Source: Diprion similis (Eukaryota; Arthropoda; Insecta; Hymenoptera; Diprionidae). From it: a DNA stretch of 64,000 nt. The stretch lies in NCBI RefSeq assembly GCF_021155765.1, contig NC_060110.1:496001-560000 (forward strand), written 5' to 3'. The notes below the pieces were generated by a model that did no database searches, had not been told where the DNA came from, and worked only from the letters and a program-made list of their open reading frames with translations. Shown piece by piece: positions 10,349 to 20,599 of this stretch; position 1 is the stretch's first letter, and each line of letters starts with the position of its first letter. The position numbers were made by a program, and so were the translations under genes.

Positions 10349-11586
10349 GGGGTAAGGCCACTGTAACGGTCCAAAAAGAAAGGTTTTTTCACGAATTTTT
10401 TGCTTCCGAAATTGAAGGTAATTGAAAAAAAACTTTTAAGGGTGTTATCGGGCATACATTAAACTTTATTATCCAATTTTTTTACAGCGAAAAAAAAACA
10501 AAATGGCGGTTCCACAGCCATCTTCCCGGGGCATGTTTTGCTTGCAGGGCTCCGCGGCACGCAGCACCACTGCTGCACTTTTGAATCTAGAACAAAAAAA
10601 AAAAAAACCGTTAATCTAGAGGGTTATAGCTAGAGAATGTCGATCGGATTTTAAAAAGTATTAATTTTTGTGGATTTGGCGTGCGTTTGAAAAAAAAAAA
10701 TGATTTTTTACGAAAAAAACGGCTAGTTTTTTGTTAATAAAAAAACAATAAATAAAGTTATTGAAAATCCCGATCGACATTCTCAAGATAATGTTAATGT
10801 TCACATCTGGTAAAAATTTCAAGTAAAAAAAATGAAAATTGTTCGAGTGATGCTGCGTGCCATTTTGAAAAACCGTGTTTCGAGAAAAACGCGTTTAAAG
10901 TTTTACGACTAGTTTTTTATGGGAAAAAATTAAAAAAAGGAGGTAAAAAAAATTTGTACCGTTAGTCTGCAATTCCAGCACCATACATTTGTCCTTCGAT
11001 GGCCAAATTTTCGTCTTCTTCGTCTTTCCTGGTCGATTTTTGGAGCGCGCGCGCACTTTTTGCCGCGTCGCTCAGAGATGCCTCGGCGTGCGTGATGCGT
11101 TCGGCGTCGGCTTCGATGCAGAAATTATATAATTGGGCACCAATTTCCACCTCCAACATCTTGAATATTTGCAAGACGTTGGTAAGGCCGCCATTGAATA
11201 TGATATCCGTCAGGGGTCGTCGTTTCATCCCGCCTGATCGACGCCGCGTTGGATACGCGGTTTTCGTACCTTTTTTTCCAAGATACACTCGATCACCCAT
11301 TTCAACTAACGCGTTCGCAAATTTTACAGTGAAATCGGAAAAAAAAACCACGGAAAACACGCAAAAATCGTCACTTATGAAGAATAAATCGCTCTTTACT
11401 GTGCGCTTGCTGCAGCTAAACTAACGAAATTTTTCTTCATAATGCTCAAAAGGCTCGAAAGGACACGTGGAACAAAAATTGTTCTCGCACGGGACCTTTT
11501 TTTTCTTATTCTAAAGGGTTTAAACTATTTTTTAAGCCAATAAAAAAAAAATCGATTTTTCAAAAAATTTACAGTGGCCTTACCCC
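10349..11586 (-). mobile_element. TTAA-flanked, internally deleted Kolobok-like transposon
   Basis: The element has perfect 18-bp terminal inverted repeats (ggggtaaggccactgtaa at 10349; its reverse complement ends at 11586) and a TTAA duplication on each side (10345-10348 and 11587-11590). It sits in the leader of the gypsy element. On the minus strand it retains only the C-terminal part of a transposase. The rest is A/T-rich with homopolymer runs and no gene. TTAA duplication fits Kolobok or piggyBac; the protein remnant favours Kolobok/Mutator-like. Confidence 0.85.
10962..11190 (-). pseudogene. C-terminal fragment of Kolobok/Mutator-like transposase
   Basis: On the minus strand a stretch reading GGLTNVLQIFKMLEVEIGAQ, then YNFCIEADAERITHAEASL and a terminal YGAGIAD matches the C-terminal end of the transposase family also present at 24.82-25.04 kb. 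The open frame extends to 11360, but the extra N-terminal residues do not look related. The catalytic domain is missing, so this element would need a transposase supplied elsewhere. Confidence 0.6.
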
Positions 11587-11590
11587 TTAA

Positions 11591-12071
11591 TACGCAAAAC
11601 TCCCGATACCATATCAATAAGTAATAGCCACGTCGAGAGTGTTCGCCGGCAGATCAAGTGTGTACCTGACAAATGCAGAACTCGCAACGAACTGTGCAAC
11701 GAGTGGAAATATACGGACGACAGCCGAGTTATACCACACATCATCTTTCGGAACACAAAATTGTGATTAGCCCCCACCCCTTTCTGGACCCCTACGACGC
11801 TGGAACAAGAATCTGGACCCAAGATTGGCATCACTCAGATACCTGGAACACCAAACCGAGACTCTTCAACACGCAGCGGACTTCCCCACCTACACCCTCC
11901 TCGTGCCGACGGACGACGTGCATCACCTCTTCAAGTCTCACCTGTCTTCAGTCGCCTACAACCATGCTGTACCTTGTGTTTGTGTTCATCTTTGCTCTGT
12001 AAGTTCGTTGTAATCCTTAGTAAAAAGTTGATATTTATCCCTGTACCCATTGCCCATCTACGAAAATCGAT
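11591..12071 (+). other. Gypsy leader, no gene seen
   Basis: This is the 5' leader of the macro-domain gypsy element, continuing after the nested TTAA insertion. Short open frames here have no recognisable features. The gag start lies at 12072. Confidence 0.6.
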
Positions 12072-13192
12072 ATGTCACCAACTAATGAGACCGGTTCATC
12101 TTTTTGGTCGGTAAAAGACGTCTTACTGACGATCCCTGCGTTCGATGGCAACAACATGCCCTTTGACCAATTTGTGGAACAATTGCGCCACGTGGAAACT
12201 CTTATTAGAGTTTCAGACAAAATGACCCTTGTTAAATTTGCACAATCAAAAATTACCGGTCCCGCTTTCCGATATTTAGTAGGCATTAATTGCAACGACG
12301 TCGAAGACCTTATAACGGCCCTCAGCCGAGCATACCGTCCGAATATCCCCGTACGTCAATTATCAACTTAATTAGATAGAATTACCCAACAACCGCGTGA
12401 GCGCATCATCGATTACTCATGCAGAATAAGAGTACTTAATATCAAACGAAATAAGCAAAGCTATCGAAAAAAAATACCCGCAAGACATAGCAACCGCCTT
12501 GCTAAATGACTTAAGAAAAGACACTGCTAGAACGTTCATTAGAGGGCTTAGACCAGGATTAGAGTGGAGAATAGCTACCATCAGACCAATTTATCAGACC
12601 TTTGATATCGCCGTCCGGTTCGCCGAAAGCGAGGAGACCGAGTTAAATAACCGTCAAATGCAATCCTTTGCACAATATTGTACCCCTCCTACACCTATGT
12701 ATCCCCCAATTTCCCTCTCTGCCTGCCAAAACGATGCCCCCCCACCTCAGGTGTCCATAAACCCCTCCCTCATTCCCCCTCTAATGTCATTGCCCACACC
12801 TGGTTACGCGCATCAGCAAGCGCCCCGTATCGAACCCATGTCCTACGCCCAAGCCCTCGGTGCAAGCACCCTCGCGCCTCCCGCAGATCGAACGAGGACC
12901 GATTATTTGCCAATTTTGCAACCACCGAGATCACCCGATCACGGAATGCCATCGCCTGCAATATACAAGATACTGTACCAAATGTCGCAGAATGGGCCAC
13001 TTTTACAATGAGTGCAACCAACCCAACAGAAGCGAACAACTGTACTGCGATAACTATAAGCGCAGAGGCCACACATCAGACCAATGTAGATCTCCCGCGC
13101 GTAATAATCAAAACCGTGTAAGTTCGAATCAACATTTAAACGGCAACACTACCCGCGGAGAGAACGCGCCCGCGAGCTATGCAAACAACTAG
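12072..13192 (+). pseudogene. Gag of macro-domain gypsy element, frameshifted
   Basis: ATG at 12072 opens MSPTNETGSSFWSVKDVLLT, a retroviral-type capsid-like region (IPAFDGNNMPFDQFVEQL). A stop at 12369 and a frame change lead into 12499-13011 (RTFIRGLRPGLEWRIATIRP). A proline-rich linker follows. A second frame change near 12880 leads to three zinc knuckles at 12917-13095: CQFCNHRDHPITEC and CTKCRRMGHFYNEC are complete CX2CX4HX4C motifs, whereas the third (CDNYKRRGHTSDQC) has lost its second cysteine. Gag would assemble particles and bind RNA. This copy is broken. Confidence 0.85.
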
Positions 13193-13242
13193 CGTTCCGA
13201 TCCACAAGCCACATCTTAATAACAGCTTAAGCTGATCCCCCT

Positions 13243-14031
13243 TTAATTTCAATCGATACCCCTGAATTGACAAAGATTTCTAAATTTATTATCGACACCG
13301 GTGCAGACGTAAACTTAATCAAAGAAAGTTGTGTTAAGCCCCTCGTACGACGCACCACAGACGAACGTTTGACATTAACTGGTATAACGGATGAAAAGAC
13401 GGAAACCATTGCAAAAACGGAAATATGCTTTAATAACAACTCCCATACCTTTCACTTGGTCCCTGACTCATTCCCAGTCCCACATGACGGTATTTTAGGC
13501 CAACCTTTTTTACGAAAAGAGAAAGTAACTATCTCGTCCAACTCAAACTCGGTAATGCTTGGATCCTCATTGCCAATCCACTTCAGCAAAGTCGAACAAC
13601 CTCCTCCTGAAACCACTCGTGTTATTACAATACAGGCCCGCACCGCGAAAGTCATCCCGATAATAGTTGCAAACCCAGATATCAAAGTAGGCTACCTTAA
13701 ACGCATTAATTTAGGCAACAATGTTCTTTGTGGTGAAGCAATAGTTCGAAATCAGAACGGCATCGTTTATTCCTACGTGTTCAATTGCAACGAATCTGTC
13801 GTAGAGAAAGCATCTCCAACGGTAACCCTGGAAGAATTCGACGAACCACTGAGCACAGCCATGCCCGAAATTACGTCTACCCCGCCGAATAATTCCGACA
13901 AAAATAATGGACAAAAATCCCCCCTTCCTACCCAAACCACTTCTCATAATAATTCATTAATTCTTTCTACTAATAACCACATATCCCGCCCGCCTCATTA
14001 CCCCCCCCCCCCCCCCCCCCCCGTTTTTTAG
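13243..14031 (+). pseudogene. Aspartic protease region of gypsy Pol
   Basis: The frame contains FIIDTGADVNLI (active-site DTGA) near 13290 and the flap/hydrophobic strand DGILGQPFLRKE near 13490, typical of Ty3/gypsy proteases. It continues through a linker to a proline run at about 14000-14025, encoded by a tract of about 18 C residues. Directly after the tract the frame re-enters reverse transcriptase, with about 150 expected residues missing. The product would cut the polyprotein. Confidence 0.85.
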
Positions 14032-14989
14032 TTTCGGACTAAAAAACGCCCCTGCCACGTTCCCAAGGCTCATGGATCAAGTTCTACTAGGCCTACACGG
14101 CAACGAAATGTTCGTATATTTAGATGATATAGTAATTTACGCCCGAAACCTAAAAGAACATGAGATTAAATTCCGAAAGTTAATGAAGAGACTAACTGAC
14201 GCTGGTTTGACTCTGCAGGCAGACAAATGCCAATTTCTGCGCAAAGAAGTCGTTTACCTCGGTCACTTGATAACTGAGTCGGGAGTAAACCCTGACCCTA
14301 ATAAATTAGTAGCTGTAAAAGAATACCCGGTCCCCAAAAAACCCAAAAATGTTAGACAGTTCCTTGGCCTGCTAGGCTACTACCGTAGGTTTGTCCCGAA
14401 TTTCGGAAAAATTGCGAAATGCCTTAATAATTTAACAAAAAAAGATACTCCTTTCAATTGGACATCTGAGCACCAATCTGCCTTCGAAACTTTACGTGAT
14501 TGTTTATGCACGGAATCAATCCTTCAATACCCTGACTTCAGCAAGCCGTTTACGCTCACTACCGACGCGTCAAATTTCGCCATTGGTGCAGTTCTAAGTC
14601 AAGATAAGGATGGCGCCGACCTACCGGTAGCATACGCATCCCGAGCACTCAAATCCGCTGAATTAAATTACTCAGTGCCCAATAAAGAATTCTTGGCCGC
14701 GTACTGTAGTATCAACCATTTCCGTCCGTATATCTATGGCCAGAAATTTACTTTAGTGACAGACCATGAGCCACTCAAATGGGTAAAAAGCGTCAAGAAA
14801 CCGAATTCCCGTTTACGACGTTGGAGTTTGGAACTGGCAGAATATGATTTCGATACAAAACATAAATCCGGCAAATCTAATACCAATGCCGACACTCTGT
14901 CCAGAAACACGCCCCCCGACACCGCCCAAATCCTCCCTATAGACGCAAAACGCCCCCGTCCCACGACTGAATCCTCTAGCGACAGATAA
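14032..14989 (+). pseudogene. Reverse transcriptase (N-terminally deleted) and RNase H
   Basis: The frame starts in the palm (SFGLKNAPATFPRLMDQ) and includes the catalytic YLDDIVIYA near 14120, the thumb (FLGLLGYYRRFVPNF) and RNase H with TTDASNFAIGAVLSQ, KEFLAAYC and LVTDHEPLKW. It ends in ADTLSRNT followed by a short basic tail and TAA at 14987-14989. The finger subdomain is absent because of the deletion at the C tract. A +1 shift of frame just before the stop would join it to the macro-domain frame, which is open from at least 14982. Confidence 0.88.
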
Positions 14990-15104
14990 AAAAAAACGCA
15001 TTAAAAACACTCATCAGTTCCCCCGACGACCCCGACAGACCACAGACGAACCTACAAACCCAGCCCCACTGAAATACCCAAAAACCTCCCATCCCACCTA
15101 CCAC

Positions 15105-16712
15105 ATGATATATTCCTCCGGTTCTTCTGATCTTTCAGATGACGAATCCAGCGATAAAGAAACCCCGACACCTTCTAAACCCCCTGCCGTCGCCCCCCCA
15201 TCGATCCCGACGCACCGCCATCCTAAACGCCACCGTGAAACATACTCTCCGACAAATTCTGGTCCACATAAAAGATCGCACCTGAGCTACTTCTCAGATT
15301 CCCCCTTTAACTCAGATGACCTACAAACTCCGGAAACCGACTCAAAAACAGATGACATTGAACCAGCCACCGACCTACCGGACTCTCCACATACCCACAC
15401 CCCCTCGTACAGCGATTTCCTTCTAGAAAGCGAAACTTTTCCCACTACGCGTAATAAACGTATTAAAGAAATAAAAGCTGACCTATTACAACAAAAAGAT
15501 AACCTGGCTCATTGTATATCAGCTGACTGTCAAATCTCGAAAAGAATCGCGTCGCAGCTAGCAGAACGTAAATTCATAAACCGCGAACAACTCAGAGAAT
15601 ACGACCCGTCTGTGACCGACGTTATTCCTACCGCTCACGGAAACCGGAAAATTTATAACCTAGTTACAAAGCAAAAGTACAGTGACAAACCCTTGCCACA
15701 CGTCTTTTTTGATACCTTGGTCAACTTTAGGAAAACCTTGGAAGAAGATGGTGTAACATCTGTCTCGATCCCGTTAATAGGCTGCGGACTCGACAAACTA
15801 GAATGGAGCACGGTGCGCAAAATGATCCACTATATTTTCAAAGATTCAAAAATGAATATCACCGTTTGTCGCCTTGACCCTCCGCTTTCAACCCCCACAC
15901 ACCACGACGACACAACGGTGTCCGTTGATAACGCCTCACCTGACCCCATCCCTTCCACATCTGGTAACCCCGCTCCTTCTCTTCGTCCGCCGCGTGAGAA
16001 ACCGCAACTTCCTACCAAATCAGTCGCACCTCTTGCGACCCCACCTCCCCTCCCAGCCACGAACGTCGTCATGCCTCCGCCTGTAGGACCCCCGCGTCGT
16101 GCTAAGAGACGCCGAACAGCTGTTCCCAGGCCAGCGAACTCTACTACTCACCACCCTCCACCTCCTCCCTCAGTACCCACACTGGCCTCTGATGACGACA
16201 ACAACTCCAACTTGCTCACGGATACCGAATACCATACATGCGCCCAACAATCCGACTCCGATATGGAAACCACACACTCTGACCATGACATTGATCCCAA
16301 TGTTGACGACGATTTGATCGATACCTCCCACGATTTCACGAACTTTGTTGACAACTTGGACGACATACCGGTATCTGACAATGTCAAAGACACCAATGAT
16401 GGTCTTTTGATGCTCAAAACCAATTATGCACACTTTATATCAACAGACTGCTCTTGGACTAAAGGCATACCATCACAACTTGCCCACGATAATATCGTTG
16501 ACCCAGATATAGTTATGAGGCCCCGTCCACAGAAATTTGATATTATCGAATCCGAGCACAACAACCGACGGATTTTTACTCTAGTACTAAAATCAAAAGA
16601 ATCAGATGAAAGCAACCTATATGATATTTTTCAACTCTTGTCTAAACTGAAAACAGTCTTGACCGATTCAATTCCGAAATCCCTTGCTTTCCCAATAACG
16701 GACGATAGTTGA
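15105..16712 (+). CDS. Pol segment with tandem macro (ADP-ribose-binding) domains, OARD1/TARG1-like
   Basis: The 535-codon frame, open upstream to at least 14982, lies between RNase H and integrase. Residues 1-115 are acidic and proline/serine-rich. Residues about 118-257 form a macro domain close to OARD1/TARG1: LAHCISADCQISKRIAS, YNLVTKQK with Lys189, and SIPLIGCGLDKLEW with Asp230. These are the positions of the Lys-Asp pair used by TARG1 to release ADP-ribose from proteins. The phosphate-loop GxG-type glycine is replaced by Arg147. A proline-rich linker follows. Residues about 428-535 begin a second, degenerate macro domain cut by TGA. ADP-ribose hydrolysis by a retroelement is inferred, not shown. 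Confidence 0.8.
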   Translation: MIYSSGSSDLSDDESSDKETPTPSKPPAVAPPSIPTHRHPKRHRETYSPTNSGPHKRSHLSYFSDSPFNSDDLQTPETDSKTDDIEPATDLPDSPHTHTPSYSDFLLESETFPTTRNKRIKEIKADLLQQKDNLAHCISADCQISKRIASQLAERKFINREQLREYDPSVTDVIPTAHGNRKIYNLVTKQKYSDKPLPHVFFDTLVNFRKTLEEDGVTSVSIPLIGCGLDKLEWSTVRKMIHYIFKDSKMNITVCRLDPPLSTPTHHDDTTVSVDNASPDPIPSTSGNPAPSLRPPREKPQLPTKSVAPLATPPPLPATNVVMPPPVGPPRRAKRRRTAVPRPANSTTHHPPPPPSVPTLASDDDNNSNLLTDTEYHTCAQQSDSDMETTHSDHDIDPNVDDDLIDTSHDFTNFVDNLDDIPVSDNVKDTNDGLLMLKTNYAHFISTDCSWTKGIPSQLAHDNIVDPDIVMRPRPQKFDIIESEHNNRRIFTLVLKSKESDESNLYDIFQLLSKLKTVLTDSIPKSLAFPITDDS

Positions 16713-16795
16713 GGTGAACTCGATCCTCGTGTTATCCGAAAACTCTTATCTTACCTTTTCGCAGACTTACAAATTCCAATCACGCTTTGCCGCAA
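16386..16795 (+). pseudogene. Second, degenerate macro domain
   Basis: YAHFISTDCSWTKGIPSQLA aligns with the start of the first macro domain and keeps a KGI loop. FTLVLKSK keeps the lysine position. The catalytic loop is altered: GCGLD of the first copy corresponds to DDS-stop-G, with TGA at 16710-16712. The same frame continues after the stop with VIRKLLSYLFADLQIPITLC, aligning to the last helix and strand of copy one. The domain had probably lost catalysis before the nonsense change. It may be an internal duplication of copy one. Confidence 0.65.
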
Positions 16796-17867
16796 CACGA
16801 CTGTCACCCCAGACGAATGTTTACGTAAAGAAATAATTAAAGAATGCCACGAATCGATAATTGGCGGTCATCAAGGCGTCACAAAAATATACAACCGCAT
16901 TAGACAAAAATATTTTTGGCCGCACATGAAAGAACAAATCCAAGACTTCATAAGAACTTGTGAGAGTTGCCAAAGGAGAAAACTAGTAAGAGTAAAAACC
17001 AGGTTGCCGAAGGTGATAACAGATACTCCTGCCGATGCATTCGACAAAGTAGCACTAGACATCGTTGGACCTCTCCTCCTTACTAAATCAAACAACAAAT
17101 ACCTTTTGACGATACAATGCAACTTGACGAAATTTCTGGACGCCAGCCCTTTACCTGACGCCACTGCCAAAACAATAGGTGCAGCATTCGCGAAAGAATA
17201 CATTACACGTTACGGTGCCCCTCGAGCAATACTTACAGACCAAGGACAGAATTTAATGAGCACAGTCATTAAGCAGCTTTGTAAACTCTTTAAAATAAAA
17301 CAAATTCGAACTACAGCTTAGCGTCCACAGTCTAACGGATCGCTAGAATGCAGTCACCTTGTTCTCACCGAACACGTCAAGCATTACACGAATGCTGGTA
17401 AAGACTGGGATGAATACATCCGCTTTGCTATTTTCTGTTATAACACCGCGAAGCACGAAGGCCCTCACTTCACTCCCCATCAGCTAATTTTTGGTTCCCA
17501 TGCCAGACTTCCGACAGACGCGAACCCTGCCAGCGCTTACACCCGTTCCTACGATTCCTTCCTTCTAGATTTAATCTCCAACCTATCCAGCATACGAAAA
17601 AACGCCGCGGCTAACCTCATTTTAGCAAAGCACCGTTCCAAGACGTACAATGACCGTCGTACCAATAACCAAAATTTCGAAGCAGGTCAAAAGGTCTATC
17701 TACTAAACGAAACCCGATCTAAATTTGACGACCACTATAAAGGAGCATATACGATCAAGCGTATAATTGACGATATCAATGCCGAAATTTTCATCACCCC
17801 CCATAAGACCAAAATTGTCCATCTGAATAAACTCAAATTAGCACAGGAAGAGAATGATTCAAATTAA
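16713..17867 (+). pseudogene. Integrase of macro-domain gypsy element
   Basis: The frame continues from the second macro domain. A zinc-binding region has HESIIGGHQGVTKIYNRI with CESCQRRK. The core has LDIVGPLLLTKSNNKYLLTI and LTDQGQNLMS. The region of the third acidic residue comes after an in-frame TAG at 17319-17321, in PQSNGSLECSH, where the glutamate is kept. The C-terminal part has NFEAGQKVYLL and DDHYKGAYTIKRI, a gypsy-type SH3-like tail, and ends at TAA 17865-17867. One internal stop is visible. The enzyme would insert element cDNA into chromosomes. Confidence 0.88.
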
Positions 17868-18317
17868 ACCCCCTTTAGAAGCCAACAGCCGTATATTATC
17901 AATCTACCCGTAACATGCATCGCCTCACCACCAACCTCAGCTATGGCGGAATCGCCTTGCGTCCCTCTCAGCAGTTTTCTTTTACTACAAATTCTCATTA
18001 TTCAGTAAAATCTGAAAAGTATACTCTTGCTGTAAATCCAGGCGGACACGCCACAACCTCGACTCACGTCATCTAAGACCCCAAACCCTTTCCTACCATG
18101 TCATTTCCCACCCTCACCTAGAAAATAGGCCATTCCCTAACGACCTGGCTCCTCGCACTTCGTCGCTGCTCCGAGCTCATTCATAAATTGAAATGATGAA
18201 AATATCCAAGCTACGACAACACCCACGTAAACTGCCCCGCGATCAGAGCCTTGACGCTAGTTCCGACTCCCTCTTCATCTGGACAGACTAAGCCCTCTAC
18301 TACAGACTTATAAGAAC

Positions 18318-20168
18318 TGTGACGAGGTTTTTCGCCGCTCTTGTTCACCCGGAGAAGTTCCCAAGAGTTAACCTGGTGCACAATGATTCGGCAACCTGCG
18401 ATGCAATCTGCAGTTTACCAAAGCTATCTCGAAATTTTGTTGGGCGCCTGGCGTGATAAACACGCCTCGAATCTTTACCTTCGCAATTCCTCGGCTATCC
18501 TTCTCTATGCCAGGTAGCTCAGTACCGCGGAGAGGGGGTGGGTAGTTTTGCGGAGAGAAAGAACGGACACTCGACACGATACAGAATTTAACAAAATAAA
18601 ATAAAATAATATATTCAAAAAAAAAAAAAAAATTCGAAGCGATACAAAACAAAAGGAAAAAGGCCTCCCGCGATTCCACAAACAAAATAGAAAGAAAATC
18701 AAATCTTAACTAGACCTTAAATCTACGTGCGCTAGTCGCGTTCCTCGTCTCAACGAGATCAACAAAACAAAAATCAAAATACAGAAAATCGACAACGATA
18801 CGAACACGCTACTCGTGATCGTCCTTCCCTTAATTATAAATATCGGCGCTATTCGCCAAACCCGAACAGAATTATCGCGCTAATCGCAAAACATACCCTA
18901 CAAGTACTCGACAGTAATTCTTACTTAACAACTTAAATCGAAGCGATTAATCGCGACGCATCCGAAACTTTACTATCTTCTGAAACAAATCAAACAAGGA
19001 AACCAGAAATAATAACCCAGCCAAACAGAGCGCTCACACTTAGCGATACACGACCTACACGAGAGGTGACACTTTCTGAACACGCGAACGCGACTTGACC
19101 CTGTGCAGCGGAATTTGGGCTGCTCGCAAATAACGAAACGAATGACTCTACTCAACATGTACAATAGCCAAAATTGACTCGATACGTTATCGCAAAAAAA
19201 AATCAAGCTCCGGCCACCAACCAAGGAAATCGGCAAACGAATTTCGAGTATTGTTTGACCCAATTCAACATGGCCAACCGTTACCCGGTGCGCCGACCTA
19301 AACCGTTCTCGAAATTTGTCCGCAAAGAAGCAATAGCGCTTACCGCAATGAATCCAGACCCGAAAAATCTCCGTCACGATAATTGGACAATAGTCCCGTC
19401 TTCCGCGAATCCCAAAATTTTAACACCAATCGCTCAACTCTCTCAATAACCCAAAAAACTATCTTTACAAAATTTTCGCAGCCTTCGCTAGATTCAGCAC
19501 CAGGAATGTGTGTTTCTCAAGTCTCCAAGTGTCCTGCTTCGTCACGCCGAGCCAAAAATTCAAACCGAGGCGTTGTCGTTTCCGAAATTTGACGAATCTT
19601 ATTGGGTATCGAATTACGCGACTCTTAAATTCTAGCTTATCGCTAACGTCGGTTTCCGCTGTCGCGGCTCGCAGATTGGTCGTTGGACTCTCCGGTGTTC
19701 AGTCCTCGTCAGTGGCGTAGAGGCAGCACGATCGTTGGCATGATGGTGTATCGCGAGGAAGGCAGGCTACGGTTCGCTGGCCAACAGCGGGAATCTCGTC
19801 CGCCTTGGTTTCCCTCGCGGCAGAGCTCGGCGTTGGCGCTCCCTCCGTAGCCTCGTGTGAGACCCTTCGCTCGCGGTGTATCCTCCGTTGAGGTCTCTCT
19901 TTACGGCCGGTTCCACACTCTCGAATTCGTCGTCTATCTCCCTGGTTGGTGTCGCAAATACTCAAAACAAAATTGAACAAAAAGACCCTGTAATACTCCA
20001 TTCGCTACCCTGTAAAGGGTCCCCTCTCAGTGTTTCGGATGCGTGACCCTTGTCCTGGCGCTCTTTACGAATTAGATAATCATTCTTGTCGCGAAATCCC
20101 TTGTTAGAGCCCCGCCTAAGGTTCGGGGAGCCACTTGTAACGAGCATCAAAAAAAATGCCACGTTACA
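18318..20168 (-). mobile_element. 1.85-kb LTR-type insertion with 4-bp target duplication
   Basis: The insertion starts tgtgacgagg and ends cacgttaca, and the bases gaac precede (18314-18317) and follow it (20169-20172). It contains no recognisable protein gene. On the minus strand, cgttaca near 20132 is followed two bases later by tggctccccga, resembling a tRNA-Asp-type primer site, and ggcgcccaac lies near 18450. It may therefore be an LTR plus remnants of an internal region, or a long solo LTR. TG...CA ends and the duplication are clear; the internal interpretation is not. Confidence 0.6.
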
Positions 20169-20530
20169 GAACATACCCATTGTTATGCCCAAATATCGTT
20201 TAATAAAAACGTCTCGAATTACACTATTATAATAACCGTATTCCGTATCACAATCAAAACCCTAAAATTATAATTTACCTATAATCGTATTTATACTATC
20301 TACAATTATACCCCTGACATTGTCATTTAACTTTGATTGTATCTAGGGTAAGTTCGGGGTAGATGGCCATAGTTTTTCCAAGGTTCAGTTAAAATAAAAC
20401 TACATTTATATAGACTGTAATTATTATTTGTATTTAAACTCTGAATATTATACTATAAATTGAATAACAAAAATCTAATAATTTCTAATAGGATCAACGT
20501 TAAAAACAATAAAATTTGAAAATCACAACT

Positions 20531-20565
20531 GGCCATCTCTCCCGGCGCGTCCGGGAGAGATGGCC
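20531..20565. repeat. Subterminal hairpin, pogo left side
   Basis: Perfect 15-bp arms, ggccatctctcccgg and its complement, enclose cgcgt. A third, near-identical site (gggagagttggcc) follows at about 20577. A similar hairpin lies at 22608-22641 near the other end. They are likely transposase-binding sites. Confidence 0.7.
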
Positions 20566-20599
20566 TTAGTAGTACGGGAGAGTTGGCCAGTAAATACTT

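Noticed and set aside
15830-16433. Minus-strand frames of 60-90 codons opposite the macro-domain ORF
   Set aside because: Shadows of the plus-strand ORF, created by its proline- and aspartate-rich codons.
18973-19449. Overlapping plus/minus frames of 90-130 codons in the 1.85-kb insertion
   Set aside because: They lie in an LTR-type insertion, show no retroviral or other motif, and overlap antisense to each other.
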